DNA of 64,000 nt from UBA964 sp031382085 (lineage in GTDB: Bacteria; Pseudomonadota; Gammaproteobacteria; Steroidobacterales; Steroidobacteraceae). The position numbers were made by a program, and so were the translations under genes. Under the pieces are notes generated by a model that was not told where the DNA came from, made no database searches, and saw nothing but the letters and a program-made list of their open reading frames with translations. Positions 42,776 through 50,960 of this stretch are shown here, one piece after another. Numbering within the stretch: the stretch's first letter is position 1; every line of letters starts with the position of its first letter. The stretch lies in contig JANMYM010000083.1 of assembly GCA_031382085.1 (NCBI GenBank), forward strand, positions 62,001 to 126,000, in the 5' to 3' direction.

Positions 42776-43078
42776 ATGTCTACGCCACCCAATAGCAAGG
42801 CGCCGCTGCCGGCGCCCGAACCCGCATTTTTTGACAATCCCGCGATCGACAACCTGATCGCGGTCACGCTGGAACTCGGCGCCGAGGTCTGGGTGCTGCG
42901 CGAGCGGCAGCGCATCATGGAGCAGCTGCTAACAACCCACGGCAGGGTCACGACCGAGATGATCGAGCAGCACCTGCCGTCGCCGGAAGAACAGGCGCGC
43001 AGCAAGGCGGAGCGCGATGAGTTCGTGAATCGCGTCTACGCGGCCTTCGCACGCGAAACCGTCACAGCGACAACCTAG
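42776..43078 (+). CDS. Small conserved hypothetical protein
   Basis: 100 residues, ATG at 42776. Pro-rich start (PNSKAPLPAPEPAFFDNPAI), then a helical, charged region with VTLELGAEVWVLRERQRIME and EQHLPSPEEQARSKAERDEF. No membrane segment or signal peptide. I do not recognise the family; the pattern resembles small proteins of unknown function that sit beside catabolic or regulatory genes. Twelve bp after the FHA gene, so it may be in the same transcript. It is the last gene before the glycan locus and the last with a dense-region GTTAG-type motif. Confidence 0.7.
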   Translation: MSTPPNSKAPLPAPEPAFFDNPAIDNLIAVTLELGAEVWVLRERQRIMEQLLTTHGRVTTEMIEQHLPSPEEQARSKAERDEFVNRVYAAFARETVTATT

Positions 43079-43114
43079 GTGAGGTTGCGATGTGCCATTT
43101 CCGACGGCTGCTAG

Positions 43115-44026
43115 ATGACTTTGCTCGTGCTCGGATCCTCGGGCCAACTGGCCCGTCACTTGCAGCAACTGCTGCCAGAGGCGCAGTTTTGGGGGCGCGC
43201 TACGCTTGACCTGGGCGCGCCAGCCACGATCGAGGGCGCCATCATGGAGTTGGCCCCGGCGGCAATTGTCAATGCCGCCGCCTATACGAGTGTCGACCGC
43301 GCTGAGTCGGAGCCAGATCTCGCGTGGCGGCTGAACGCCGAGGCGCCAGCGGCAATTGCGCGTGCAGCGGCACGCCTCGGTGCACCGCTCGTGCATTTTT
43401 CGACCGACTACGTGTTCGATGGCACGGCAGCACACGCCTATCGCACGACGGACCCGGTTCGGCCGCTTAACGTCTATGGCGCGAGCAAGGCCGCCGGCGA
43501 ACTGGCCGTGGCGACGCTCTGCCGCGCGCACTGGATCCTGCGAACGAGCTGGGTCTTCAGCGAGTACGGCGCAAATTTCGTAAAGACGATACTCACGTTG
43601 GCGCACGACAGCAAAAAGCTCAAAGTCGTCGACGATCAACATGGGATTCCGACCTACGCCGCTGATCTCGCAAGAGTTGCGGCAATCCTCGTCGGCCCCC
43701 GCGGCACGCGGCAAGCACTGCCGTTCGGTATATACAACGCGGTCGGCGGCGAGACCACCACATGGTACCGGTACGCTCGGGAGATCCTGATCTCGGCCGC
43801 GAACCTGGGCCTGATAGATCGGCTACCGGAGGTGGTGCCGGTATCGACTGCCGAGTATCCGACAGCTGCGCGGCGCCCCATAAACTCAGTGCTTTTCTCG
43901 AGCCCCGAGATCGACGAGTTCACGGGCGTTCGCATCGACTGGCGCGTTGGCCTCAAGGCAGCGTTACACAATATGTCACCCGCTGCTTCGATTCGCACCC
44001 CGAAGGATACGCAACGCTCGAGATAA
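43115..44026 (+). CDS. rmlD: dTDP-4-dehydrorhamnose reductase
   Basis: 303 residues. Cofactor-binding start LLVLGSSGQLARHLQQLLP, then AYTSVDRAES, VHFSTDYVFDG and YGASKAAGE, the Tyr-Lys pair of extended SDR reductases of the RmlD group, which make dTDP-L-rhamnose or a related 6-deoxyhexose from the 4-keto sugar. The usual partners rmlA, rmlB and rmlC are not in the window and must lie elsewhere if rhamnose is made. First gene of the glycan locus, starting 36 bp after the small hypothetical gene; no GTTAG-type word occurs in it. Confidence 0.88.
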   Translation: MTLLVLGSSGQLARHLQQLLPEAQFWGRATLDLGAPATIEGAIMELAPAAIVNAAAYTSVDRAESEPDLAWRLNAEAPAAIARAAARLGAPLVHFSTDYVFDGTAAHAYRTTDPVRPLNVYGASKAAGELAVATLCRAHWILRTSWVFSEYGANFVKTILTLAHDSKKLKVVDDQHGIPTYAADLARVAAILVGPRGTRQALPFGIYNAVGGETTTWYRYAREILISAANLGLIDRLPEVVPVSTAEYPTAARRPINSVLFSSPEIDEFTGVRIDWRVGLKAALHNMSPAASIRTPKDTQRSR

Positions 44027-44121
44027 GGTATTCTGCGTTGGCGAGGCTCGCTGATGGCGCGTCTTGCAGCAACATAAAAGCGGGATCCAAGCTCGGCAAA
44101 ACCGAAAACGAGCGAGACCTT

Positions 44122-45528
44122 ATGCCTCAAGCCACCTTCCTTCGCATTACGTTTGCGATCGCCTCGATTAGGTTGCTCGAAACCGTGACTCCCGCCACGA
44201 TCGTTTTGCTGTCGCTCATGCTTCTGGCCTACTCTGGCGGTGTCGACTTCACTGGCCCGTTCGCGGGACTGGCACTACTGGCTTTTGCGTTGAGTCTCTT
44301 GATGTTGAAGCCGCTGCGTGACGGCAGCCCCGCTACGCAGATCGGCCCGGTCTCGATCGGGATGAATCTGCTCGTGAGATGGTTCGCTCTACTTGGCATT
44401 TTGCTTACATTCGGATATCTCGCTGGAATCCTCAGCGAGCTGCCACGGAGCGTGTTCGTCCCCTGGACGTTTATCGCTCCCGTCCTCGTGTTCGTGTCGG
44501 CGCTGGCCCTGAAAACGTTCATGCGTCGAGCCGCCGTGTCGCTGACCAATGCCCGCTCAGCCGTAGTGGTAGGGGTCAACGAGTCGAGCGTGTCACTGGC
44601 CAACAACATCCGCGAGTTCCCAGAGCTCGGCATTCGTCTGGCTGGATTCTTCGAAGACCGGTCGCAGACGAGAATTGGTGATCTCTCCGGTCACCGGTGC
44701 ATTGGAACGATCCTCGAACTCACACCGTATCTACGCATGCACGATACCGACGTGATCTTTATTGCTATTCCCATGCGTAATACGCAGCGTGTAATGGAAT
44801 TGCTCGATGCGCTTCGCGATACGACGGCCTCGATCTACTACGTGCCCGATGTATTTGTCGTTGACCTCATTCAGTCCAGGACAGCCGACGTCTATGGCAT
44901 TCCGGTGATAGCCATGCGCGAAACGCCGTTCTATGGCTACCGCGGCGTTGTCAAACGACTCGTCGATCTGGTCTTTACGGTTGTGCTCCTGGTCGCGACC
45001 GTGCCGCTAATGCTCGCGACCGCGTTCTGCGTCAAACTCACTTCGCAGGGCCCGGTCATCTTCAAACAGCGCCGCTATGGTCTCGACGGCAAGGAAATCA
45101 TCGTCTACAAATTTCGATCGATGTATGTCGCCGAGGACGGCGCGGACATACCACAAGCGACAAAAGATGACCCGCGAGTTACGCCGATCGGTCGCTGGCT
45201 ACGCCGCCATTCGCTCGACGAGCTGCCGCAGCTTTTCAACGTCCTGGAAGGGAGCATGAGCCTTGTAGGTCCCCGGCCGCATGCGGTCGCTCACAACGAG
45301 CAGTACCGCAGAGTGATCAAGGGCTACATGATCCGGCACAAGGTGCTGCCGGGGATCACCGGATTGGCGCAGATCAATGGGTGCCGAGGAGCGACGAACG
45401 AAGTCGAACAGATGCAGGTGCGCGTCAACTTCGATCTAGAGTATTTGCGGCGCTGGTCGCCGTTGCTCGACGTGAAGATCCTGATCCTGACCGCACTGCG
45501 ACTGTTTAAAGATGCGAACGCGCACTGA
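44122..45528 (+). CDS. wcaJ: Undecaprenyl-phosphate sugar phosphotransferase (WcaJ-like)
   Basis: 468 residues from ATG 44122. Four N-terminal helices, then a CoA-binding-like soluble domain (SAVVVGVNESSVSLANNI), a fifth helix (VKRLVDLVFTVVLLVATVP), and the catalytic bacterial sugar transferase domain with FKQRRYGLDGKEIIVYKFRS, DELPQLFNVLEGSMSLVGPR and RHKVLPGITGLAQING. This polyisoprenyl-phosphate hexose-1-phosphate transferase type starts glycan assembly on the cytoplasmic face by loading the first sugar onto undecaprenyl phosphate. The longer frame from 43762 is a shadow of rmlD. Gap 44027-44121 shows no clear feature. Confidence 0.9.
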   Translation: MPQATFLRITFAIASIRLLETVTPATIVLLSLMLLAYSGGVDFTGPFAGLALLAFALSLLMLKPLRDGSPATQIGPVSIGMNLLVRWFALLGILLTFGYLAGILSELPRSVFVPWTFIAPVLVFVSALALKTFMRRAAVSLTNARSAVVVGVNESSVSLANNIREFPELGIRLAGFFEDRSQTRIGDLSGHRCIGTILELTPYLRMHDTDVIFIAIPMRNTQRVMELLDALRDTTASIYYVPDVFVVDLIQSRTADVYGIPVIAMRETPFYGYRGVVKRLVDLVFTVVLLVATVPLMLATAFCVKLTSQGPVIFKQRRYGLDGKEIIVYKFRSMYVAEDGADIPQATKDDPRVTPIGRWLRRHSLDELPQLFNVLEGSMSLVGPRPHAVAHNEQYRRVIKGYMIRHKVLPGITGLAQINGCRGATNEVEQMQVRVNFDLEYLRRWSPLLDVKILILTALRLFKDANAH

Positions 45529-45718
45529 CGACCATGACGTCGCTTACCGCTCAATAGATCGTGGCATTCCAGCGACGTCCTCCGGAGCCTCGCAGCCCCC
45601 TCAAATCCAATTGAGTTTGCGAAAGACAGCAAGTTCGAGAAAGTAACTGTCATTCGGACCAGTCGCGCCGCCAAGAAGGTCGTCAACAAAGGCCGAAACT
45701 GCACTGCCGGGAGCGCTC

Positions 45719-46858
45719 GTGATAAGAACTCTAATCGACCTCGGTGCCCTGCCGCTTATGAACAATTTGTGCTCGACCGAAGCCGAATCGCTGGCTGCCG
45801 AGGTATTCCCGTTGCGCGCCACGATCGACGACGCGCTGCTCGTCAAACTCGACCTAACGGTGCCGGTCGAAAAAATGTTCTCGCGCTATTTGTATCACAG
45901 CGGCATCAACGAACCGTACGTGCGGCATTGCGGCGATCTGTGGCGGGCCCTCGCCCATCTGAATCCCGCGCACGTCATCGACATCGGCGGCAACGATGGA
46001 ACGTTGCTCGCAACTTTTCAGTCTCTCGCCTCACGCCGCTTACAGCTTACCAATGTCGACGCGAGCGCGTCGTTCATTGATGAAAACAGGATGAAGGGAA
46101 TTGACTACGTCAACGCTTATTGGGGCACCGTGGAAGTCGAGCCGGCGGATATCATCGTGTCGACAAACGTCTTCCAGCACAACCAGGATCTCAACACATT
46201 CTTGCGTGGGATCAAGGCTGCTCTGCGGCCGCAAGGGCTATGGGTACTCGAATTTCCGTACTTCTTGCGTACCGCAGAGACCCTGCAGTTCGATCAGTTC
46301 TATCACGAGCACGTGTATTACTGGTTGCTCACGCCGCTCATTGCGATACTCGCGGACCACGGTCTCGTGATGACGAGCGTCTCGGAACATTCGATCCATG
46401 GCGGCACGATGCGCGTCCAGATTCGTCACGCAGGGCCGAAAAACGCGCCAGTCAATGTAGCGACCTACCTGGCTCGCGAAGCTGCCTTCGATTTCGCCGG
46501 CTGGGCAGAGCGCGTCGCCGAGAAAATCGCCTCAGACGCTCAACTTGTGGCAAGCCTCCAAGGCGAAGTCGTCGGATTCGGCGCGGCCGCGAAAGGCGGC
46601 ATTTACCTGCATGCAACGGGTTGCTTCAAGCGTCTCTCGCGTGTCGTTGACGACACACCACAGAAACAGGGGAAGTTTGTTCCGCGAACCTCCCTGAAGG
46701 TCGTAGGCAGAAATTACCTGCAAGAGGCTCAACCGGCTTACGTGCTGGTGCTGGCGCACAACTTTTTTGACCACATTGCGCGGTCGCTGCGCCCTTGGTA
46801 TCGCGGCAACATCATCACGATGTTGCCGGCCATTCGAGTGGACCGGCTTGCCGTTTAA
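45719..46858 (+). CDS. Sugar C-methyltransferase (NovU/TylCIII-like), possibly short at the N-terminus
   Basis: 379 residues from GTG 45719. The SAM-binding motif is VIDIGGNDGTLLATFQ; other family segments are NVFQHNQDLNTFLRGIK, FDQFYHEHVYYWLL, HGGTMRVQI and GFGAAAKGG. Deoxysugar C-methyltransferases normally begin with a CxxC zinc-binding motif about 15 residues before the LGxxPLxNxL segment. Here that segment (LIDLGALPLMNNL) is at residues 5-17, and the upstream frame (open to a TAA at 45644) has no cysteine pair. A branched methyl sugar is the likely product if active. The 45529-45718 gap holds no other gene. Confidence 0.83.
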   Translation: MIRTLIDLGALPLMNNLCSTEAESLAAEVFPLRATIDDALLVKLDLTVPVEKMFSRYLYHSGINEPYVRHCGDLWRALAHLNPAHVIDIGGNDGTLLATFQSLASRRLQLTNVDASASFIDENRMKGIDYVNAYWGTVEVEPADIIVSTNVFQHNQDLNTFLRGIKAALRPQGLWVLEFPYFLRTAETLQFDQFYHEHVYYWLLTPLIAILADHGLVMTSVSEHSIHGGTMRVQIRHAGPKNAPVNVATYLAREAAFDFAGWAERVAEKIASDAQLVASLQGEVVGFGAAAKGGIYLHATGCFKRLSRVVDDTPQKQGKFVPRTSLKVVGRNYLQEAQPAYVLVLAHNFFDHIARSLRPWYRGNIITMLPAIRVDRLAV

Positions 46859-46876
46859 GACCACTCTTCGCGAAAC

Positions 46877-48691
46877 ATGCTCAACGTCTACAGAAAGATC
46901 TTTTCCATGCTTGGTCCCGCAGAACGTCGCCGCGGCGTGATTCTCGTCGGCCTATTCCTCGTGCTTGGCGTAACCGAAACCATCGGAGTCATCTCGATCA
47001 TGCCTTTCATGGCGGTGATCGGCAACCCTCAGGTCATCGAGACGAATCGCTACTTCGCGGACCTCTACCGGAGTTTGCATTTCTCGAGCCAAAACGAGTT
47101 GCTGATCGCACTAGGCGCACTAGTATTCTTCGTGGTGGTGGGGAGCCAGGCGTTCGGCGCGTTCACTCACTGGTTCCTGTTTCGATTCATACAGGCATGC
47201 AACTACGAGTTAAGCACGCGTTTGTTAGCCAGTTACTTCAAGCGGCCATACGCGTGGTTTCTGGATCACCACAGCGCCAACCTGGGACGCATCGTGCTTA
47301 GCGAGGTCGACATTTTCGTGCTGCGCACTGTTCTGCCCGCCACTTCGATGCTGTCGCGTGCGATCGTGGCGTTATGCCTGCTCGGACTCGCCATAGTGGC
47401 CGACCCCGCGATCGCGGCAATTGCGGGCGTGTGCGTCGGCGCTTGTTATGGTGTCATCTACCTCGGCGTCAGACAGTATCTCGCGCGGCTAAGCGCCGGC
47501 AGCTGGCAGACCAATGAGCAGCGCTTCAAGATCTCGCAGGACGCGCTGGGCGGCGTCAAGGAGGTCAAGGTCAACGGGCTCGAAGCGGTGTATATCGAGC
47601 GCTATCGAGCTGCTGCGCGCCAGTACGCGCGCAACGAAGCCAGCTATCAGACAGTCGGCATGATGCCCCGCTTTCTGCTCGAATGCGCCGCCTTCGGCGG
47701 TTTGTTGACGATCGTGTTGTTCCTGCTCATTACTCGCGGCAGCGAGATAGGCGGTGCTTTGCCGATCATCGCGTTGTACGCATTTATCGGCTATCGCCTC
47801 ATCCCCGCACTCCAGCAGATCTATCACTCGGCGGTCACGATTCGCTTCAGTTCGGTTACCTTGGACAGTCTTTGCTCCGAACTCACGCAAACGCGGCACG
47901 AACCTGGACTGCGTCTGCAGTTCCCCGGGCGCTCCGCTACAGAACGATTCTCGGTGAAGGACAGCGTGGAATTGCACGGGATCACGTTTGGGTATTCAGG
48001 GGGACGAGAGAAGGCGCTCGATGACGTCACCATGTCTATCCCAGCCAACAGCATGGTGGCTTTCGTCGGCTCCACCGGTGCGGGAAAGACGACGCTGGTC
48101 GACGTTATCCTTGGGCTTCTCGATCCCGACAGCGGCACTCTGGTCGTGGACGGCCAACCGATTGACGCCTCGAACAGGCGACGGTGGCAGAACTCGATTG
48201 GTTATGTGCCGCAACACATCTTCCTTGTCGACGACACGGTCGCGGCGAACATCGCGTTCGGCGAGGCGCCCGGCCAAATGAACCTGGCCGCGGTCGAACG
48301 AGCAGCGCGCATGGCCGAATTGCACGACTTCGTCGCGCAAGGCACGCACGGCTACAACGCGCGCGTCGGCGAGCGCGGCGTCAAGCTGTCGGGCGGCCAG
48401 CGGCAGCGAATCGGTATCGCTCGGGCCCTCTATTACGATCCCAGCGTACTAATGCTTGATGAAGCTACGAGCGCCCTCGACAGCGTAACGGAGAGTGCGG
48501 TCATTTCAGCCGTTCGCAATCTCACGGTCAAGAAGACGATTATCATGGTCGCGCACCGGCTTAGTACCGTCAAAGATTGCGACACGATTTTCTTGCTCCA
48601 ACACGGGCGGTTGGTTGCCAGCGGGACCTACCAGCAACTGATACGAGAAAGCGCGCAGTTCCGAGCGCTTGCGCAACTCGACACACAATAG
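46877..48691 (+). CDS. PglK/MsbA-type ABC flippase for lipid-linked glycan
   Basis: 604 residues: an N-terminal domain of six membrane helices (residues about 20-310) and a C-terminal ATPase with GSTGAGKTTLVDVILGLLDP, signature LSGGQRQRIGIARALY, Walker B VLMLDEATSALDS and HRLSTVKDCD. Length and helix layout match half-transporters like PglK, which flip undecaprenyl-diphosphate oligosaccharides. It follows the C-methyltransferase by 18 bp. An ABC flippase, not a Wzx, would move the unit built on the WcaJ product. The ATPase motifs are all intact. Confidence 0.9.
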   Translation: MLNVYRKIFSMLGPAERRRGVILVGLFLVLGVTETIGVISIMPFMAVIGNPQVIETNRYFADLYRSLHFSSQNELLIALGALVFFVVVGSQAFGAFTHWFLFRFIQACNYELSTRLLASYFKRPYAWFLDHHSANLGRIVLSEVDIFVLRTVLPATSMLSRAIVALCLLGLAIVADPAIAAIAGVCVGACYGVIYLGVRQYLARLSAGSWQTNEQRFKISQDALGGVKEVKVNGLEAVYIERYRAAARQYARNEASYQTVGMMPRFLLECAAFGGLLTIVLFLLITRGSEIGGALPIIALYAFIGYRLIPALQQIYHSAVTIRFSSVTLDSLCSELTQTRHEPGLRLQFPGRSATERFSVKDSVELHGITFGYSGGREKALDDVTMSIPANSMVAFVGSTGAGKTTLVDVILGLLDPDSGTLVVDGQPIDASNRRRWQNSIGYVPQHIFLVDDTVAANIAFGEAPGQMNLAAVERAARMAELHDFVAQGTHGYNARVGERGVKLSGGQRQRIGIARALYYDPSVLMLDEATSALDSVTESAVISAVRNLTVKKTIIMVAHRLSTVKDCDTIFLLQHGRLVASGTYQQLIRESAQFRALAQLDTQ

Positions 48692-48700
48692 TCCCGTGCC

Positions 48701-49678
48701 ATGAATTCGACGTCCGCGCGCGCAACCTGTGCACTGTCCGGCAATTCGATGAGACCGTGGCTGCGAGTGCCGTGCGACTATCGTGATCCAATTCGACGCC
48801 GCGTCGCCTATCAACTCTACTGGTGCGACGCCAGCCACTTCGGGCAAGTCTTGCCGCGCCCTTCGGAGGCCGAGGTCACGGCGTTCTACAACGTACCCGA
48901 CTACTACACGCGCACCGGGCACAGCGTCCCGCGCCCGCATCTCTCGTTCGCAAACCGCGTTCTACAGCACCTAACGTGGCGCCTGGATTCGGGCGCTCAC
49001 CTGGATGCCGCAGTGCTGACTCAGCTTGCCGCCCGCGGCTACTCCGATATTTGCGACCTCGGTTGCGGATCCGGAATGCTGCTCCAGGCCGCGCTCGCCG
49101 CCGGGTTCAAGACCGCAGTGGGGATCGAGCCCGAACCCGTGTCGCGTGCCGCGGCCGCTGTTAGGGGTCTGCTGGTGTTCGCCGGAACCGCCGAGAGCAT
49201 TCCCGCGGAAGTCCGTGCGCGGCGGTTCGACGTGGTTATGATCAGCCATGTCCTCGAGCACACGCTGGACCCAGTGCGAGCGTTGCGGAACGCCGCGGCA
49301 CTCCTCGACGATCACGGAACGATCATGATCGAGGTCCCCAACAACGACGCAGACGGCCTGCGAATCGCAGGCAGCTGCTGGGGCTGGCTCGACGTGCCGC
49401 GCCACCTCAATTTCTTTACGACAAAGAGCCTAAAGACAATTTGCAAGCTGGCGGGCCTCAAGCCGATCAAAACCGAGTATGCGGGTTATTGCCGGCAATT
49501 TTCGGTTGAATGGCAAGCGAACCAAGCCCACATTCACAAGGTGTTCGGGTCCGTTGGCGGCGCAGCAGCGACGTTGCGGCCCGGGACGCTCTCGTATTGG
49601 TTCCTGCTCATGCGCACCGCCTTCGCGGCGCCGGCGCGCAAATACGACTCCGTGCGCGTTTGGGCGCAGAAGCGCTGA
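48701..49678 (+). CDS. Class I SAM-dependent methyltransferase
   Basis: 325 residues. Residues 1-100 are an N-terminal extension with SEAEVTAFYNVPDYYTRTGH, a segment typical of Methyltransf_23 proteins in polysaccharide clusters; the SAM motif is ICDLGCGSGMLLQAALAAG, followed by VVMISHVLEHTLDPVRALRN, and VPRHLNFFTTKSL near the C-terminus. The family methylates sugars or lipids; the target is unknown. It lies 9 bp after the flippase gene and before the aldo/keto reductase gene. A GTTAG word occurs at 49159. Confidence 0.88.
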   Translation: MNSTSARATCALSGNSMRPWLRVPCDYRDPIRRRVAYQLYWCDASHFGQVLPRPSEAEVTAFYNVPDYYTRTGHSVPRPHLSFANRVLQHLTWRLDSGAHLDAAVLTQLAARGYSDICDLGCGSGMLLQAALAAGFKTAVGIEPEPVSRAAAAVRGLLVFAGTAESIPAEVRARRFDVVMISHVLEHTLDPVRALRNAAALLDDHGTIMIEVPNNDADGLRIAGSCWGWLDVPRHLNFFTTKSLKTICKLAGLKPIKTEYAGYCRQFSVEWQANQAHIHKVFGSVGGAAATLRPGTLSYWFLLMRTAFAAPARKYDSVRVWAQKR

Positions 49679-49702
49679 GAAGGCAGTCGGGGAGGTTGAA
49701 GC

Positions 49703-50797
49703 ATGGAGATCATTCAAGTGGGTCGGAGTCCGGTACGAACGTCGCGGGTGGTGTTCGGGACCATGGCGATCGGCGCGGCGCGTCAGAACATCAAACGCCG
49801 CATCGAGACGATACGGGCCGCGGTCGACGCCGGCATCACCGCGCTCGACACGGCACCGCTGTACGACTTCGGCCTGTGTGAGCAGACGGTGGGACAGGCC
49901 ATTGCGGGTATCCGCGATCGTGTGCAGATATTCACGAAGGTCGGCCTGCGCTGGGACGACGCGCACGGCGACATCATGTTCACGACCCGCGACGAGCACG
50001 GGACCGAGATCGCCGTGCGCAAGAATTCGCGCCCGGAGTCGTTGCGGATCGAGATCGATCGCAGTCTTCAACGGCTGCGCGTTGACGTGCTTGACATGGT
50101 TTTCGTGCATCAGTTAGACGCGCACACGCCCGTGTCCGAAACGATGGGTGCGTTGCGCGACCTGCTGCACGAAGGGAAGCTGCGCGCGATCGGAGTGTCG
50201 ATGAACTACTCGCGCCTGCACGTGCTCGAAGCCCAACGCGCTCTCGGCGATGTGCCGCTCGCGAGCGTACAGATCCCGTATAGCCTGCTCGAGCGCCGGC
50301 ACGAGCGTGAGTTGCTGCCCCTTGCGCGCGAGCAGGGGTTCGGCGTGGTTGTACATTCTCCGCTCGAGCGCGGGCTGCTGACCGGCCAGTTCACGCCGTC
50401 GAAAACGCTTGTGGCCGACGACGTGCGCCGACTCAGCGCGAACTTCCACCCAGATAACATCACTCGCGTTGTCGACGCGTTGCGTCGCGGCATTGAGCCG
50501 GTCGCAACTGGACGCGGTGCTACGATTGCGCAAGTGGTGCTCGCGTGGGTACTCGCGCGACCCGCGGTGAGCGCCGTCGTGGTAGGGGCGAGCTGGCCGC
50601 AACAAGCGCGTGCAAACGCAGCGGCGGGTGAGTTTCAGCTGAGTGCCGACGAGCGCGCCGCGATCGACCTCGTGTTCGACGACCTACGGCTCGATCCCTG
50701 CGCCGGGCTTGGCGTCGTCGCGCGCCTAGGGCATCAGGGACGGCGTCTTGTTTCCGGCGCGCGACGCAGGCTGGCGCGAGCGCTCGGGAAGCAATAG
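49703..50797 (+). CDS. Aldo/keto reductase
   Basis: 364 residues. A GGGAGG ribosome site is 8 bp upstream of ATG 49703. The AKR tetrad is visible: Asp and Tyr in ALDTAPLYDFG, Lys in IFTKVGLRW, His in MVFVHQLDA; the NADPH-binding end is VSAVVVGASWPQQARANAA. It resembles D-threo-aldose 1-dehydrogenase-type aldo/keto reductases. The protein reduces or oxidises a sugar or a ketone, and could act on a keto-sugar in the glycan or on a polyketide intermediate. A 163-bp gap separates it from the polyketide synthase. Confidence 0.9.
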   Translation: MEIIQVGRSPVRTSRVVFGTMAIGAARQNIKRRIETIRAAVDAGITALDTAPLYDFGLCEQTVGQAIAGIRDRVQIFTKVGLRWDDAHGDIMFTTRDEHGTEIAVRKNSRPESLRIEIDRSLQRLRVDVLDMVFVHQLDAHTPVSETMGALRDLLHEGKLRAIGVSMNYSRLHVLEAQRALGDVPLASVQIPYSLLERRHERELLPLAREQGFGVVVHSPLERGLLTGQFTPSKTLVADDVRRLSANFHPDNITRVVDALRRGIEPVATGRGATIAQVVLAWVLARPAVSAVVVGASWPQQARANAAAGEFQLSADERAAIDLVFDDLRLDPCAGLGVVARLGHQGRRLVSGARRRLARALGKQ

Positions 50798-50960
50798 GTT
50801 TCGTCTACGACTTGCGGCCCGTGCACACTCGGCTCTGTAGAAACCGCCGTATTGCTATACGATCTTACTTGCGGTGGGTCGTGTGCCCAGGGCGTCCAAT
50901 GATCGTCAAACTCCTGGCCGCGGCCGGTGATGGCACAGTTTGGAGTTAGGACCAAATCAT
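50798..50960 (+). promoter_or_regulatory. Upstream region of the polyketide synthase gene
   Basis: 163 bp with a locally AT-richer patch (50840-50870, with a TATACGAT-like element) that could hold a promoter. AGGA at 50947-50950, 10 bp before ATG 50961, is the likely ribosome site. No hairpin of note. Confidence 0.35.

Larger units (their letters stand above)
227..42933. repeat. Dispersed iterated word YGTTAGS / SCTAACR, about 100 copies
   Basis: By-eye tally of GTTAG or CTAAC in 1-43000: about 103 copies (about 59 as GTTAG, 44 as CTAAC), of which about 76 are TGTTAG/CTAACA and nearly all others CGTTAG. Examples are 2626, 3977, 4421, 6797, 7910, 9159, 12099, 16499, 17408, 22419, 25736, 30639, 37505 and 40690. 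Copies fall in different reading frames (Leu-TTA-Gly, Val-Ser, Ala-Asn-Lys, Leu-Thr), across stop codons (21304) and beside start codons (5074, 22948, 32528). Copies are not tandem, and flanks beyond one base on each side are not conserved. Confidence 0.7.

Noticed and set aside
227..42933. Interpreting the GTTAG word as degenerate tandem or telomere-like repeats
   Set aside because: Copies are single, hundreds of bases apart, in both orientations and mostly inside coding sequence, with no shared flanks.
43762..44121. N-terminal extension of the WcaJ-like protein back to 43762
   Set aside because: It overlaps rmlD out of frame and adds no membrane or recognisable sequence; ATG 44122 begins just before the first helix.
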